DNA from: Aselliscus stoliczkanus
Taxonomy: Eukaryota; Chordata; Mammalia; Chiroptera; Hipposideridae
Assembly: GCA_033961575.1 (NCBI GenBank)
Contig: CM066731.1
Location: 80,993,501 to 81,057,500, forward strand
DNA: 64,000 nucleotides
Reading direction: 5' to 3'
Below the pieces are notes generated by a model. It was not told where the DNA came from. It saw only the letters and a list, made by a program, of their open reading frames with translations, and searched no databases. How positions within the stretch are numbered: the stretch's first letter is position 1; every line of letters starts with the position of its first letter. Positions 11,613-23,503 of the stretch are shown here, in pieces. A program made the translations under genes and the position numbers.

Positions 11613-11815
11613 CATCAGCGGGGCTGAGACCCCTGGCCACAGAGATTGTGGGGAGTGTGGGGCTGCTGTGCATGGCACGAAGGTAATGCTCCATGTGGGG
11701 GCTCACGTACGGGTGGGGTGCGTTGAAGGGGGACTCCCCAGGGCTGGCGGGATGTGGGGAGAGCCGAATCAATGAGATGTCGGAGATGACAGGACTGCCG
11801 CTCAGGGCCGGAGGC
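11613..11815 (-). CDS. GLI2: GLI2 coding exon 4 (N-terminal region, about residues 86-152)
   Basis: This 203-bp exon encodes the segment beginning PPALSGSPVISDISLIRLSP and running through SPFNAPHPYV, HMEHYLR and ARGLSPAD. The stretch is shared in outline with GLI3 (the HSSP and RGLSP motifs), but the detailed match is to GLI2. The acceptor on the minus strand is TTTGTCTCTGCAG just before base 11815. The donor is GTGAGT (complement at 11607-11612). The exon starts at codon position 3 and ends after position 1 (GAT G), which joins the TG of exon 5 to give Val. Compared with my memory of human GLI2 there are scattered conservative changes (for example SPGES for GPGES, YVSPH for YVNPH, and LRAMHS for LRSVHS). 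The intron sequence just past the donor is L1-derived. Confidence 0.97.
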
Positions 11816-11912
11816 CTGCAGAGACAAAGGGGAGCACTCTGAGAAGGTATAGCCTGCTGACAAGGACATGTAGGGAACCCCACCAAGCAGCAGAATTAAA
11901 CAGACAACCTGC

Positions 11913-12070
11913 CTTTTTATTTTTTATTTTTCTTTTAGCTGAGCCATCCTGCCACCTGTTGGCAGCTCAGCGGCAGCTCAGCTCAGGCCGGGAATTGAAC
12001 CGGACACCCTGTTGCTCAGAGCTCACGCTCTTGAGAGGGCTTTTAACCAACTTAGCCACTTGGCCGGCCC
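11913..12070 (-). mobile_element. tRNA-derived bat-type SINE (family A)
   Basis: On the minus strand it begins GGGCCGGCCAAGTGGCTAAG, has a B-box-like GGTTCAATTCCCGG, then the duplicated GAGCTGAGCTGCCGCTGAGC segment and GGATGGCTCAGCTAAAAG, ending in an A-rich tail. Flanks TGCCTTTTTATTTT and TGCACTTTTATTTT are likely imperfect target-site duplications. The GCTGAGCTGCCGCTGAGC core resembles SINEs I know from rhinolophoid bats. Confidence 0.8.
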
Positions 12071-12178
12071 TGCACTTTTATTTTATATGCCCACATCCCA
12101 TGGTCAACCTTCATGCAGAGTCAGAATTCTGATATACCAGCCAGTGAACGCAGGCCGAAAGCTCCTACATGCTGGTGC

Positions 12179-12187
12179 GACCACCCA
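12179..12187 (+). promoter_or_regulatory. Perfect GLI consensus site GACCACCCA
   Basis: The nine bases match the canonical GLI-binding core exactly. It lies about 360 bp upstream of exon 4 in transcript direction. One such match is expected about every 130 kb per strand, so chance is a fair explanation. Autoregulation is inference. Confidence 0.25.
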
Positions 12188-12989
12188 CCTGCCAGCCTTG
12201 TGTTGGGGAGGGAACTCTCTGCACACATGACTGGATGCACTGGACTATGGGCCCAGCAGGCCACACACCTGTGTGAGCTGTCACCATTGATTCCCAAGTG
12301 CCTGCTCAGGGCTGGACACTAGCGATAACAAATCAATCTGTGCTAAATGAACAAATGGATGCGTTCTGCAAATGTATGAAAAACAGAACATGGAAATACT
12401 AATCCCAGGGGCAGGATGCAAAGAGCTCATATGCCTCACAGAAATGAGGAAAAGAGGAATCAGGCTATGCCCTGAAAGTGGAGAATTTTTGGCTTCAGTT
12501 GGACAGTCAATGTTGTGAAGTGCTCAGCCACAGGACCAGCTGTGAAGGAAAAGATCAGGATTCCAGAAGAGTTTTGAAATGGAGAGCCGTAACTAAAAGT
12601 TTGGAACATCACTTTAGCTTTCCGTACACGGAATTTCTTCTAATGCTACCAGAGCCTCCTTTCTAGGATGCCCACCGACAGTCAAGCATGTGCCTGCCCG
12701 GTCCCTCTGATCTGGGCTGGTATGGCCACGACCCATCTTTATGTCTCCTGGGCAGCGCTTGAGGAGGTGCTGGGTCCGCTCAACAAGAAGACGGACCTTC
12801 ACCACAGGCCCGTGCCTGGCCCCTCTAAGCAGCGGCTAACATGTTAGTAGCATGGGTCTTTCGAGGTCATTAAAGAAAAATCACAATGAAGTCACTGGGA
12901 ACCAAATTTACCAAGATTTAATTTTCAAATGTTTTCAGAAAATAGGGTCTGTCTGTGATTTGGCAGAGTGCAAAGAAAAGAATATGTGT

Positions 12990-13180
12990 TATGTGTTAGA
13001 ATCAGACAAACCTGGATTAGTCTCAGCCTTTAACAGCTCAGTCACACTGAGTTTAATCTCTCCAAGCCTCAGTTTCCTCGTCTATAAAATGGGAATAATA
13101 ATAGCGTCTATTGCTGTGGGGATAAAAGTCCCCAAAATGGTGCCTTAGACACAGCCATCAGCCAGTAAACGAGAGCTGCT
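12990..13180 (+). repeat. MIR SINE
   Basis: Contains GAATCAGACAAACCTGGATT, then CCTCAGTTTCCTCGTCTATA and AAATGGGAATAATAATAGCG, in full MIR order. Confidence 0.8.
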
Positions 13181-14435
13181 GTTATAGCATTAGTACCACA
13201 TTTTGATAGAACAACCGAGAAGTGCCCGGGGGAACTCTCAAAGTCTTCACATGGGGTTGATGTTGGAAGGACAGTGTGAGAGGCGGTTATTTCAGAGACG
13301 GAATGGTATATCTGTTGGCTGGAGCAAACCAGAAATTACCGATTATGTTCAACAGTGCATGAAAACTGTGCTTACAACACAATGCAAACCAGGACCCAAA
13401 CAGGTGACAGCCAGATGTCTTGACATCTGGGTTAACAAGTTCCCCACTCGGAAGCTGCCCCCCGGCCTGGATGTAAGCATTCTGCTACATTGCTTTCTAG
13501 CTTTTGCAGGTGTCATTGCAACGGATGTGCAGATTCAATAAACCTGCCAGTCCACTTCCACGCCAATTCTTAGCCTCAACTGCCTTTCTGCACCCTATAC
13601 CTTGTCGGGCTATTTCTTTATCCTCCTTGTAAGGCCAGGCCAGGGGACACCCTCAGTGATGCCCAGGGTGCCTCCTCCTGTCTCAGGCCCTGGGCTCAGT
13701 GGGGGAGGCCCAGGAGCTCCAGGGGGGTCTGGGTGACCTTGGAACAGCAGTCCATGAAGGAAGCGTGGCTGTGTGACCACTGTGAGGATATGTGAAAACT
13801 TTAGCACCTACCAAGAGGACTCGGGGTCCAGAGAGTCACCCTGTGGCCAGAGAGATGCCAATCAGAATTCACCCGAAGTTGGCCTCACTCCCAGGACAGT
13901 GCTGCCCTCATCCCAGGGGCTGCCCGGCCCCAGCAGAGAATGCTGCCTAGGACTCCCTGTTCCCTTGGTGTGATGGGGCAGGAAGCTCAGAGAGGCCACT
14001 GCTGTACCCCAAGACAGATTCTACAGAGCATGAGGTGAGGCGGGTCAGCTCACATTGCTAATGAAAGGTACACAGAACAACAACCCCTTGCTCTTCCCCA
14101 TGCCAGGGAGGCTGTTGGTGCTGGGCCTGGGAGGGGTGGGATCTGGGCCAGCAGAGCCTCCCCTAGGAGGCAGAACTAAATGCTCCTCTCTGCACATGCA
14201 GAGCAGGATTGGGTCTGGAAGGTCCTCCATGGGATCCAGGGCCTGGGTTCGGCGGGACAGGAGCCTGCACTGGGGCACTGCCTGTCTCTTCCAGGGCAGT
14301 GATTCCCTCACTATTGCTGATCCTTCCCACTTAGTTGGGTTGCCTCGGTCAGGACACTGTTTTACTCTGGCACCTCACCAGAGTGGCACAAAAAGACCAG
14401 TGCTGGTCACTTGTTAGGAGATTAACAGACATTGA

Positions 14436-14541
14436 CTCCCCTCCCCTTCCCTTCACTCCCTTCCCCTCTCCTCCTCTTCCCTCCCTTTCTCTTGCCTTCT
14501 CTTTCCTCCTTTCCTTTCCCCTTCTCTTCCATTCCCTTCTC
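14436..14541 (+). repeat. Homopyrimidine tract (106 bp)
   Basis: Nearly uninterrupted C/T sequence built from TCCCC, TTCCC and CTTTC units, with only a few A or G interruptions. The complementary strand is homopurine in the direction of GLI2 transcription, which could favour triplex formation. Confidence 0.85.
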
Positions 14542-14689
14542 AGCATCAAGTCAACTTGGGTGTGGAGCATCTACTGATCTGGGCACCTAACACAACAGGT
14601 GCATCAGGCAACACAGCCACAAGGCCTGCCCAGACACCTCCTCTGGGAAGCCTCCCGAGACGTCCCCTCATCACAGAGCCATTTAGGTG

Positions 14690-14900
14690 TGCCCTTACCT
14701 GGCATCTCCTCAGAATAGGCTGACTACGTGCCAGCCCTAACAGGCCACATACATATATTTCCTTTTTTAATCCAAATAAAAATTTCACAAAGTAGGCGCT
14801 TTATGCCCATTTTACACATAGGAACACAGCCAGAAAGGCTAGGTCCCTTGCCAAAGGTCACTGAGACAGCAGATAGTGGGACCACAGCAAACCCACTTGG
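14690..14900 (-). repeat. MIR fragment
   Basis: Carries GCCCATTTTACACATAGGAA and CCTTGCCAAAGGTCACTGAG in reverse MIR order. Confidence 0.6.
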
Positions 14901-15894
14901 GCCTGGGCCCAAGCCTGGGCCTGAGCTCATCCCCTCAACAGAGAAGTGAGTGCTCTTAGTGAAGGGGGTTCTTTGTGAGGGGGGCTCGGGCAGGCACGTG
15001 ATTGGGGAGGGGGAGAACCTGAGGATGGAACAGCGTTCTCCCCACCCTGCTCCAGCTCACTCTTTGTCTTCACCCCCGCTTCACCCCATTACCATGCACA
15101 ACCCAGTCCAGTTCTCAGGAGGGAGTTAGAACCTCTCCCTTGCACTATGTTGTGAATGGCTAATAAGGATCCAGGGACACAGATATTCCAAGAGATGTCA
15201 TTTTAATATACCAAACAAAACCAAAGGAATAAATCTCAAATGACAGACTTCTAAGCATTATTAATGCATGTGGGGGGCCAGAGGGCTTCCCATTAGCCCT
15301 GAAATCACACCAAAAATGCCAACCTATAAAGTGTGTCCTTCAGGGACCACAGCTTCTTTTTCTTGGACACTTGGGCCCATCTCAGGACCTCACTAAGAGT
15401 CCCCGGGCAGACTGGGTGCTGCCAGTCCTGGTGAACTGACAACCATACCATGGGACCTCTCCAGGAAAAGCATCTGCTAGGGAAATGTGAGCCCCTGCTG
15501 TAGGTCAACGCCCCGCTGCAACCTCCTCTTCTTCTATTTCCACGCCACTCACTGTGGCAGCCCGGCCCTGGTCTCAGCTGTGGTCTGTCCAGGCCTTGAA
15601 TTCTGGCAACTGGGCAGAGACTCAAGTAGGTGGCCTTGAGATTAGAAGGTGGGGCCAGCTGTGTGAACTCACTTTAAAAGATGGTCTATGGTCACAGTCT
15701 CCTGCATTGTAGATATGCATGTACACACACTCACAGGCTTACAGGCCACATTCAACCAGACTGGCAGAGTCAGCATTTTTGCAAGCTGTACAGCTTGGAC
15801 ACTACTCTTACTCTTGCTGTCTCCCCTTCATCCCAGCTCTGAGCTCATCTGAGCCTCATTCTACCAGTTGTCTCTTCATATGTTTGTTAATATT

Positions 15895-16260
15895 CCTGAC
15901 AAAATTGTCTCAAGCACTTGCTTTGTGTCCAGGGACCTGTAAAGAGCTCAGAGCCCAAGTGGAAGAGGGAAATAAGCAAATAAAGGCTCCAGCAGAGCAA
16001 AAAATTCCCTCATTGCCTGTGCGAGGGAAGGCTTCTCAGAGAAGGTGAAATTTTGGCTGGGTTCTGAAGGATGAATAGGAGTTTATGAGGGAGTGTCTTA
16101 CAAATGAAGCAGCATGTGCAAAGGAAGGCTGGAGGGTTAGAATGTGTATGTGACGGTTATGCATGGAGGGTGGGACCACAGCCCACGGAAGGCTTTGGGC
16201 TAGATCTGTATTGGATCCTTGTCCCTTCTCCTGTTGCGGGGTAGGAGGTGGGGCACGTTG
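15895..16260 (-). repeat. L2 LINE fragment
   Basis: Contains GGCTTCTCAGAGAAGGTGAA, GGGTTCTGAAGGATGAATAG and GTGCAAAGGAAGGCTGGAG, the reverse complement order of the L2 3' region. Confidence 0.65.
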
Positions 16261-16899
16261 AGGTGGCATGTGACCTGAGCCCAGCTGGTCAGAGCATCCT
16301 CTATCCCCAGGCACCATGAGTGATTTGGAGTTGGGTATGTACCCAAGACAGCAGCTTTGGCTGAACTTTTTGGAAAAGAGGTGCTCTCTGCCCAACGCGA
16401 TTATTAAGCAGGTAGGAAGCAACAGTAGAGCTGCTGGGAGCTGTGCGGGCCAAGACTGAAGGTAATATGCAGACCATCAGAGCCGAGAGATGTAGAACGA
16501 GTTTCCTAATCTGAGCCCCTGGATATAGTTCCAGCTTTAGCAGGAGCTAGTATCCTTGGCCTTTTCAGTATCTGAGCCAAGATATTTGTTTGTTTGTTTA
16601 AATAAGTTTGCTGAGTTTTTCTGTCTTAGGCAACTGCCAAGTCCTATCAAAGCATGCTTGACTCATATGGCCTCCCCTTCCTAGCGTGATCCTGGATCCA
16701 GCAGTTTACAATGCAGACTTGAGCCACAGTTCCTTGGGTTCGTCCACTCTCCTGCCGCAGGACTGAAGGGGAGGGCCCCAGATGTCCTGCCCACAGCTGT
16801 GAGGCTGGCGAGGAGAGCTGTGCTGGTGCTTCCGTGTGTGAATATGAGGGACAAGCAGGGGGCTCTGGGTAAGAAAAGCAGCCAATTGCCTCCTCGCCT

Positions 16900-16980
16900 C
16901 TCCTTGTGTGTATGTATGTGTGCGCATACATGTGTGTGTGGGTGCGTGTGTGTGAGTGCCTATGCATGCACATGTTGGTG
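16900..16980 (+). repeat. GT-rich imperfect microsatellite
   Basis: Interrupted alternation of TG, TA and GC steps (TGTGTATGTATGTGTGCGCA and following). Low-complexity sequence. Confidence 0.85.
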
Positions 16981-17329
16981 ACGAGCAGCACTGGAATTAC
17001 CAGGGCCCAGCCTTGCCAGGCTGATTCTCTTGCAGTCGAGGAGTCCTGCGCTTCGTCCCCATGTGGGCACTGGCCAGCTGGGCTGGGTCGGGCCCCTCCT
17101 CTCTGAGGGCTGGTGGCAGTTTCCTCTTCCTTTTGTTTTTTCCCTGTTGGGAGGGGTCCTGCAAAGTCCCTGGACAAGATTTCAGGGCCAGGTCAAGACC
17201 ATGGTGATGGCCAAGGGAAGGAAGAAAAAGGAGAAGGGGGGAAATGGACAGAGCAAGCAGAGACCTAGCTGGATGACTGTTCTAGCTAAACTGGACGCTG
17301 CCATCGGGAAGCTGCTGCTGCTGACTAGG

Positions 17330-17510
17330 TTGCCAACATTCGCTGGACACCGACCACATACAACACATCCAATGACTCTGCCAGGCAGGTTTTATTATCT
17401 CCATTTTACAGAGATGGACACTGAGGAGAGGGACAGTCACGAGACTTGCCCAAGGCTGCAGAGCTGTAAGTGGCAGAGCTGGAATGAATGCTGGCCTTTC
17501 TGAGTCTATG
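17330..17510 (-). repeat. MIR fragment
   Basis: Contains ATTATCTCCATTTTACAGAG, GACTTGCCCAAGGCTGCAGA and AAGTGGCAGAGCTGGAAT in reverse MIR order. Confidence 0.75.
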
Positions 17511-18514
17511 AAGTCCAACAGCTCTGGTGGTCCACCGAGAGGCCAGCTTCTGCCTCAGCTGTCTCTGCCCTCGAGAAGTTCAGCTTGGTGTCTCTTTGCA
17601 GACATCACCTCAGCTGGTCCTCATGCCGACCCTGCGGTGGGGATGCGGGCTGAGGGAAGCCTTCACACATGTGGGTAAAGCCTGGACTTTCTGGGTCTGC
17701 CACTTACCGTGGACCTCGGTGGTACTATCGACCCCTGAGCCTCCGTGTCCTGCCTGTAGGACGTGGCAATGGAACCTGACTGAAGGGCAGTTGTGAGCTG
17801 AGCTGAGCTCAGTGTGTACAGTGTGTAATGGGGCCCTGGGTGCTTGGTAGGTACTCAGCCAGCCTCACCATCTCTTATATTTAACAGATGAGTCAGCCCA
17901 CATCTTATAACATCAAGTCCTGGGTTCCTTCCCCAAGTGCTGGCTCAAGATTTTTGGAAGGAGATGAAAGGAGAGAATGGTGATGGGAATCTTACACAGC
18001 CACGTGTAACTCACCCCGACACTGGCTGAGCCTGGTGAGCATGCCTAGACCCCTGGAGATGGGCGCCATCCTTGGGAGCTGGAATGATGGGGGACATATT
18101 ACTAGAGAGTGTGTGGCTTCCATGTGGCTGGCGGGAAGAGAAAGACTTTGCCTGATGGGAAGGAAAGGGAGGGCATTTGACCCATAACACAGCCTGAGCC
18201 AAGCTGCAGGGGCAGGAATCAACGTGCTCTTTAATGCAATGTGAGGAGGGGACGGAAGTGCAGGATTGGGGCTCGCGTACCCCACCCTGCCTATTTGGAG
18301 AGGCAGACAATGCAGAGCTGACCGGTGCTGACTCACCCACACTCAGCATGAGCTGTTGGGGAGGCTCTGCCCCTTGGGGGTCGGGGGCTGGAGGAAGGAC
18401 CCTGGCAACCCGGAGATGCCCGTTCTGATGGCTTTGGGCAAAGACCTCCTGTGCAAGCAAGCAGGGCCAGAAACAGGCAGGAGTGGGCCCCTTGTGACCC
18501 ATTTTGGTCCAGCA

Positions 18515-18620
18515 ATGCTGATTTTAGACTCCTCACCAACAGAACTGTGAGAATAGTTTTCTGTTATTTTAAGCCATCGAGTTTGCGGTCACTTATTAAA
18601 ATGGTAACAGAATGTGAGCA
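18515..18620 (-). repeat. LTR remnant (MaLR-like)
   Basis: ACAGAACTGTGAGAATAG followed by GTTATTTTAAGCCATCGAGT and GCGGTCACTTATTA is the start region of a MaLR LTR in reverse. Only this end is recognisable. Confidence 0.5.
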
Positions 18621-20229
18621 TATGGTGCTGGTGTGGAGTAGGCCCTCGGGAGGCTCGGACATCACCATGCTTGTTACTGTCGCCCTTCTGACAACATAGT
18701 CAGCTCTTAGACAGCAGGGCCCGTGTGTTATTTCTTGGGATAGACCCGGCCCCACAGGCGCTCCATCAGTGGTGGCTGGCAAGGAAGGGAAATGCTCTTC
18801 CATGCTGGGAGGACATCTGAGCGCTGTGCTCCAATCGCTCCCCCCCACCCCCCACATGCACACAAAGGGCTCTGGAGCGTGCCTTCCTGCCTGCCGCCCA
18901 GATTATACGGTCACTGACTCCCCATAGCTGAACGTGCCCCACACACAGCCCCAACATGCCAACCCTCCTACCCCAAGGATGGCTTGCTTGCACGCACTGG
19001 TCCTGCCTTCAGGCTAAGATGCTACCACCCACTGGGATCACAGGGCCACGGGTGGGGTCAGCAGGCTCAGAGTAGGCAGGCCATGACCCCTGTGCTATTG
19101 CTGAACTGCTTGGGGCCAGGCACCCGCTTTCTCAGAGACACTGGGCAAGTGGCCTCAGGCCCACCGATCTGCTAAAAGGAAAACAGATTCCCCAAGGCTG
19201 GCCTTGCCACTCTGAGCTACTGGCCTACCCAAACTGCATGGGCTCCTTAGTGCCAGGGCTGGGTGGGTTGGGCGGGCGTGTGTCTGCTTTCACCAGGGCA
19301 TTCCTGCAGAGCAGGCTAGTGCCCGCTGCCTCAGGCCTACCAACAGGCAGAGTCGGAGCTCTGGCGGGCACCTCTGGGGGGCGTTCAATCTCACTTCCAA
19401 GGGTTTTGGTTTCGTTGTTTCTTGAATTTGTTGTTTCTTGGTTTTCTGTTTGGGCAGGGAGGTTGTATTTGGTATGTGAAACTACATGTTGGCAAGTGTG
19501 CGTCCACATTTTCCATACATCAATTTAAAAAGTTCCAGAAATCAAGTCCTTTTCAACCTATACTCAGGGGGTTTGCACCAGTAAAGAGATGTATAGTGAA
19601 TTCTTTTGGAAATCACTGGAGAACTGTCCCCTGCCCAGACAGGAGCCCAATTCATTTTTTGTGTCCATCTGCACATACCCATGTGTCTGGGCTACATCCG
19701 TCCGTGTGGAGAGGCTCTATAAACCTGCACACAGGATAACCACAAACAGAAACTGGGACCACCACGTCCAGCCATTCATTGATTTGTTCATGTGTTCATG
19801 CATCATTCCCTCCATCAGCCAACGTTCACTGAGCATGGACCTCTGACAGCATTGGGTGGCAAGCTGGGATCCAGGGAAGACTTGGCCAGGACCTCACACT
19901 CAGGAAGTGGGGCAGGTGGTCACAAACCTGACTGACAAATGCTGCACAGGGTGTGGTGAACCCTAACATTCCCAGGGTCCACCCTGAAGCTACACATGCA
20001 CAGATGTCCGCAGAGCACATAAGGCTGTGGCAATGACAAGCTGCCAGGCTGATGCTGCTGGGCAGCGTGCCCCAGATGTAGCCATGAGCTCAGGCAATTA
20101 CAGCCTCTCAAACTTATAGTTCACACAGGTACCTTGACAAAAATCACCATGCTGGGGCCTTTGGAGCCATGGAGGCTGTATATACACTGACTGTAGCCTA
20201 AAAGTAGAACACAAGGTGCTGGAGCAGAA

Positions 20230-20475
20230 AGAAGTGTGAGATGGAAAGAATTCACCCACTCTGCTGGGGCAATCTGAGAAGGCTTCCTGGAGGAGGTGGC
20301 ATCTGAGCCAGGCCTAGACTCTTACAGGGGAATGAAAAGAAGGCAATGAGTGGTGCAGGCCTGGTGTTCTGAGACAGAAGAGTAGCTGAACAAAGGGGAA
20401 GTCATACCAGGGAATAGCTAACAAGAGTCCAGGGGCTGACCACACAGCTGGGTGGGAGAAGAATGTGTGGGGAAA
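20230..20475 (-). repeat. L2 LINE fragment
   Basis: Contains GGCTTCCTGGAGGAGGTGGC, ATCTGAGCCAGGCCTAGA and AAGGGGAAGTCATACCAGGG in reverse L2 order. Confidence 0.6.
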
Positions 20476-20495
20476 ACCATAAAGGAAATGTCAAA

Positions 20496-21240
20496 AACCC
20501 GAAGTACGTTATAATAAAAAACTCTTCATCCAGGGAACAAAGAAGCCAGGCACAAACTGGGAGAGGCTATTTGTAACACAAGTAACTAACCATAGAATGA
20601 GTAGCCTTACTATATAAAAGGCTTACTTAAATCTATAGGAAAATGACAACTCCATAGAAAAATGGGCAAAATCACCAAACAGGTATTTCACAAGAATGAA
20701 ACATTATTGGGCAATAAACATATGAAAGGATGCTCAGCTTCATTAGTAATAAGGGAAACAGAAAATTAGAATCACAGGGAGATGCCATTTTGGCAAAAAT
20801 TTAAATGTGGATGACATCACCCTAGTAACAAGGAGGTGGAACAGGCTGAGCCCTCAAACCCCACTAGTGAGAGTAAGGTCGGCAAAACCACTGGAAAAAG
20901 TCTGGCAACATCTAGGAGGGTTAAAAGGTGAATATCCTATGACTCAGCAGTCTCATTGCCAGACACACATTCATCATAAAGAATGGGCTGCATACAGGCC
21001 CGGAGGACGATACGGAAGCATTCACTGCGATAATGTTCAAAACAGCAGACACAGGGGTATCCCAGGTGCCTGTCAACGCAGAGCAGCAAGAATGAAGGGA
21101 TTAAGGGCCCATGCGTTAATGGGTGAATCTCCGAATATAACACCCTGTGTGAAAAGCAGGTTCCTCAAGAATACATCTGCAGTGATTCCATTTATATAAA
21201 GCACACAAAGCAAAATTGAACAATGTACTGTTCGGAGAGC
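20496..21240 (+). repeat. Old L1 LINE, 3' part of ORF2 (decayed)
   Basis: The order of segments matches the end of L1 ORF2: ATAGAAAAATGGGCAAAATC, AGGTATTTCACAAGAATGA, ATATGAAAGGATGCTCAGC, GAAAATTAGAATCACAGGGA, CCTATGACTCAGCAGTCTCA and TCACTGCGATAATGTTCAAA. The reading frame is broken by many indels. It is a decayed relic with no coding capacity. Confidence 0.8.
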
Positions 21241-21799
21241 CCCTTACAAGTTGGGTGTTACAGATGCCAGGAAATGACCAGCTCCAAACCCCAGAGCAGG
21301 TGGAGTGGAAAGGCCGGGTGGATGGCAGAGGGGCATGCGGGACCTCAGAGGTGCCATGACACCCACAGTCCTCGGTCTGGACAGGGCAGGAGGGTGTATG
21401 TCTTCGTATATTAACCTTGCTGTTACTATTCTTTTCAATGTCTTCCATATTTGATAAGACCAATTTTTTTAAAAAGCATGGCTGGGTGGAAGCTGGCCCC
21501 TGCTTAGCAGTTGGCTGAATGGACAGGGTTCTGGGGTGGAAGGTGGCGTGACCACAGGGCTGGCTGATAGTGGAGAACTTGTGTGGGCTCCTGCAAAGCA
21601 TGTGAGGGTTCAGTGTTTGTCTCCCTGGTCACCCTGTGGGTTCATTTTGGCTGCTCCGTCTGTCTGATGCCAAGGCTCCCTCCTGGCCAATTGCAGCCCA
21701 ACTGTCAGGCCTGCTGTGCAACCGACACACATCTGTATACACATGCAATGCATTCGACCCTCTGCTCACCCCGGTCCCGTTCCAGACCCGCACACTCCG

Positions 21800-22120
21800 C
21801 CAGACCTAACTGAGTGCCAGCTTTCAGCTGTCACTCCCTACGCAGAGCCGTAATAAAGAAATCACTGTTTTTAGCTGACAAAGAGCAGATTTCTTACTAA
21901 GTAAACACTGATGTTTTGGTAGGGAAATTAGGTTATAAAATTGCGCCTACAAAGGAGGCCATACAGATGGACTTAGTTAAGATCTAGCCACACAGGCAAC
22001 AGGGGTTAATTCAACCACCCACCCTTCATCACATATTTTTTCTCCCTCGGAGCAGGAAGATAGGAAGGTTATCGGCTTTTCAAACATAAAAACCAAAAAG
22101 TATTAAAACACCAAAAGGGA
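21800..22120. promoter_or_regulatory. Candidate conserved non-coding island (intron 3)
   Basis: Unique A/T-rich sequence with AGCTTTCAGCTG, GTAATAAAGAAATCACTG, GGAAATTAGGTTATAAAATT and GGGTTAATTCAACC, flanked by G/C-rich DNA and free of recognised repeats. Function is inferred only. Confidence 0.3.
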
Positions 22121-22758
22121 AGTATTAAGGAGACTTTTTCCTTAGCCAAGTGATGGCTGGCACAGAGCTGAAGTGGGTGGGAAGTCTCGGATTTGATCCA
22201 GGTGTGCGGGGTGGGGGATGGGGCAGGCAGGACCACAGCTGGCCCGGGAGAGGGCTCCGGGGGGGCCAGTGAGGATGAGCCCTCTCCAGGCGCCCCGTGG
22301 CGTGGGTTAGCTTCTGGGTACGAGGGGTCTTTGTCTGCAGGAGGAGCTGCACTTGGCTAAGCACGGAGCGGACTCTTCCAGAAAGGCACAGCTTTAGGGG
22401 CTGCCACATCACAGAGCAGATGTGAGGGGCCTGCAAGTAGATTCCTGGGTAGGAATAAGATGGGGCACTGGGGCAAGGGGGACTCATTAGTAAAGGGCAG
22501 GGTTCCATTAGATTTCCCTAGGGGCCTGGGTTTCAGCACTGAGCAAAGGCCTGGGGGGGCGGGGGAGGCTACACACAGGGAAACGTCCCAGCTCCCCTCA
22601 GTGAGAAGCCTCAGCTCAGGCCTGGCCTGCCAAGACGGTGTGTGGAATTGTCTTTCCTGGACGCCTGTCAAAGCTACATGGATAATCCCAAATAGTTTAG
22701 ATAAACGTCTTCTTAGAGGTGGGTGCGCTGCCGATTTTTACCAAGCTATTGGGTCTAT

Positions 22759-22814
22759 TGATGTGTGCTTTGCAAAGAGCCGCACTTGATGTGTGCTTTG
22801 CAAAGAGCCGCACT
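22759..22814 (+). repeat. Perfect 28-bp tandem duplication
   Basis: The 28-bp unit at 22759-22786 is repeated without mismatch at 22787-22814. Each copy contains the palindrome CTTTGCAAAG (22768-22777 and 22796-22805). Confidence 0.95.
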
Positions 22815-23503
22815 TTCCGAGTGGTGTTCATGGCTGCCTGGGCGTGGAGGCCCCTCCCTGGAGGGGACAGCCCCGCGGGCGGCAGAGCCTCCTGGTGGGC
22901 TGGTGGTGAGATAGAGACAGGCCTCCCTGGCCTTCCTGCTGATAAACAAATGTTTTCTATTCCTGGCTTCCTGTGCCCTGGGCTCCCCTGGAAATCACTG
23001 CCAGCACAACACCCCCGTAACTGCCCCGTTTCAGCCCTTCCCTTCCCAGACCATGAGATCTTTATGGACAGGAAGACTGTGCCCCCTGGGGCCTGTATCC
23101 TCCACACGTGGCACCAGGCTGGCACACATAGGCACTGGGTAAGTACCATCAAGTGAACTTTCCCCCATGAGTTAAGCAACAACCAACCTTTTTCTGCTTT
23201 GCTTGGGTCAAGTTCACATTTCAGAAATGCAGCTCCTGGAAGGAGAGCATGAAGGAGTGGCCCCTACTGGGCCCAACCTATTTCTTCTCCAGGGCACCAG
23301 GGACGAGTTATCGATGCAGGAATGCTAGCTGCAGTGATGGAGGCTTAGAGAGCAGCAGCAGCAGGACTCAGGCAGGGCCCTGCCTCCTGCATTTCCTCAA
23401 CAAATGTAGACTCAGGTTGGCAGGTATGACCCCAAGTGATAGCACTAGGGACACAGATAAATCCAGCAACAATGATTTAGGCTGAGTAAATAAATGCATT
23501 CTG

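Noticed and set aside
13203..13541. 112-codon frame on the plus strand overlapping an AATAAA at 13537-13542
   Set aside because: Looked at as a possible processed pseudogene or small gene, but no family resemblance, no A-tail after the AATAAA and no target duplication.
16647..17177. 176-codon open frame on the minus strand
   Set aside because: Runs through a GT-rich microsatellite (His-Thr repeats) and has no homology I recognise.
22759..22814. CRISPR-like repeat pair
   Set aside because: Only two abutting copies without spacers, in a mammalian intron; it is a simple tandem duplication.
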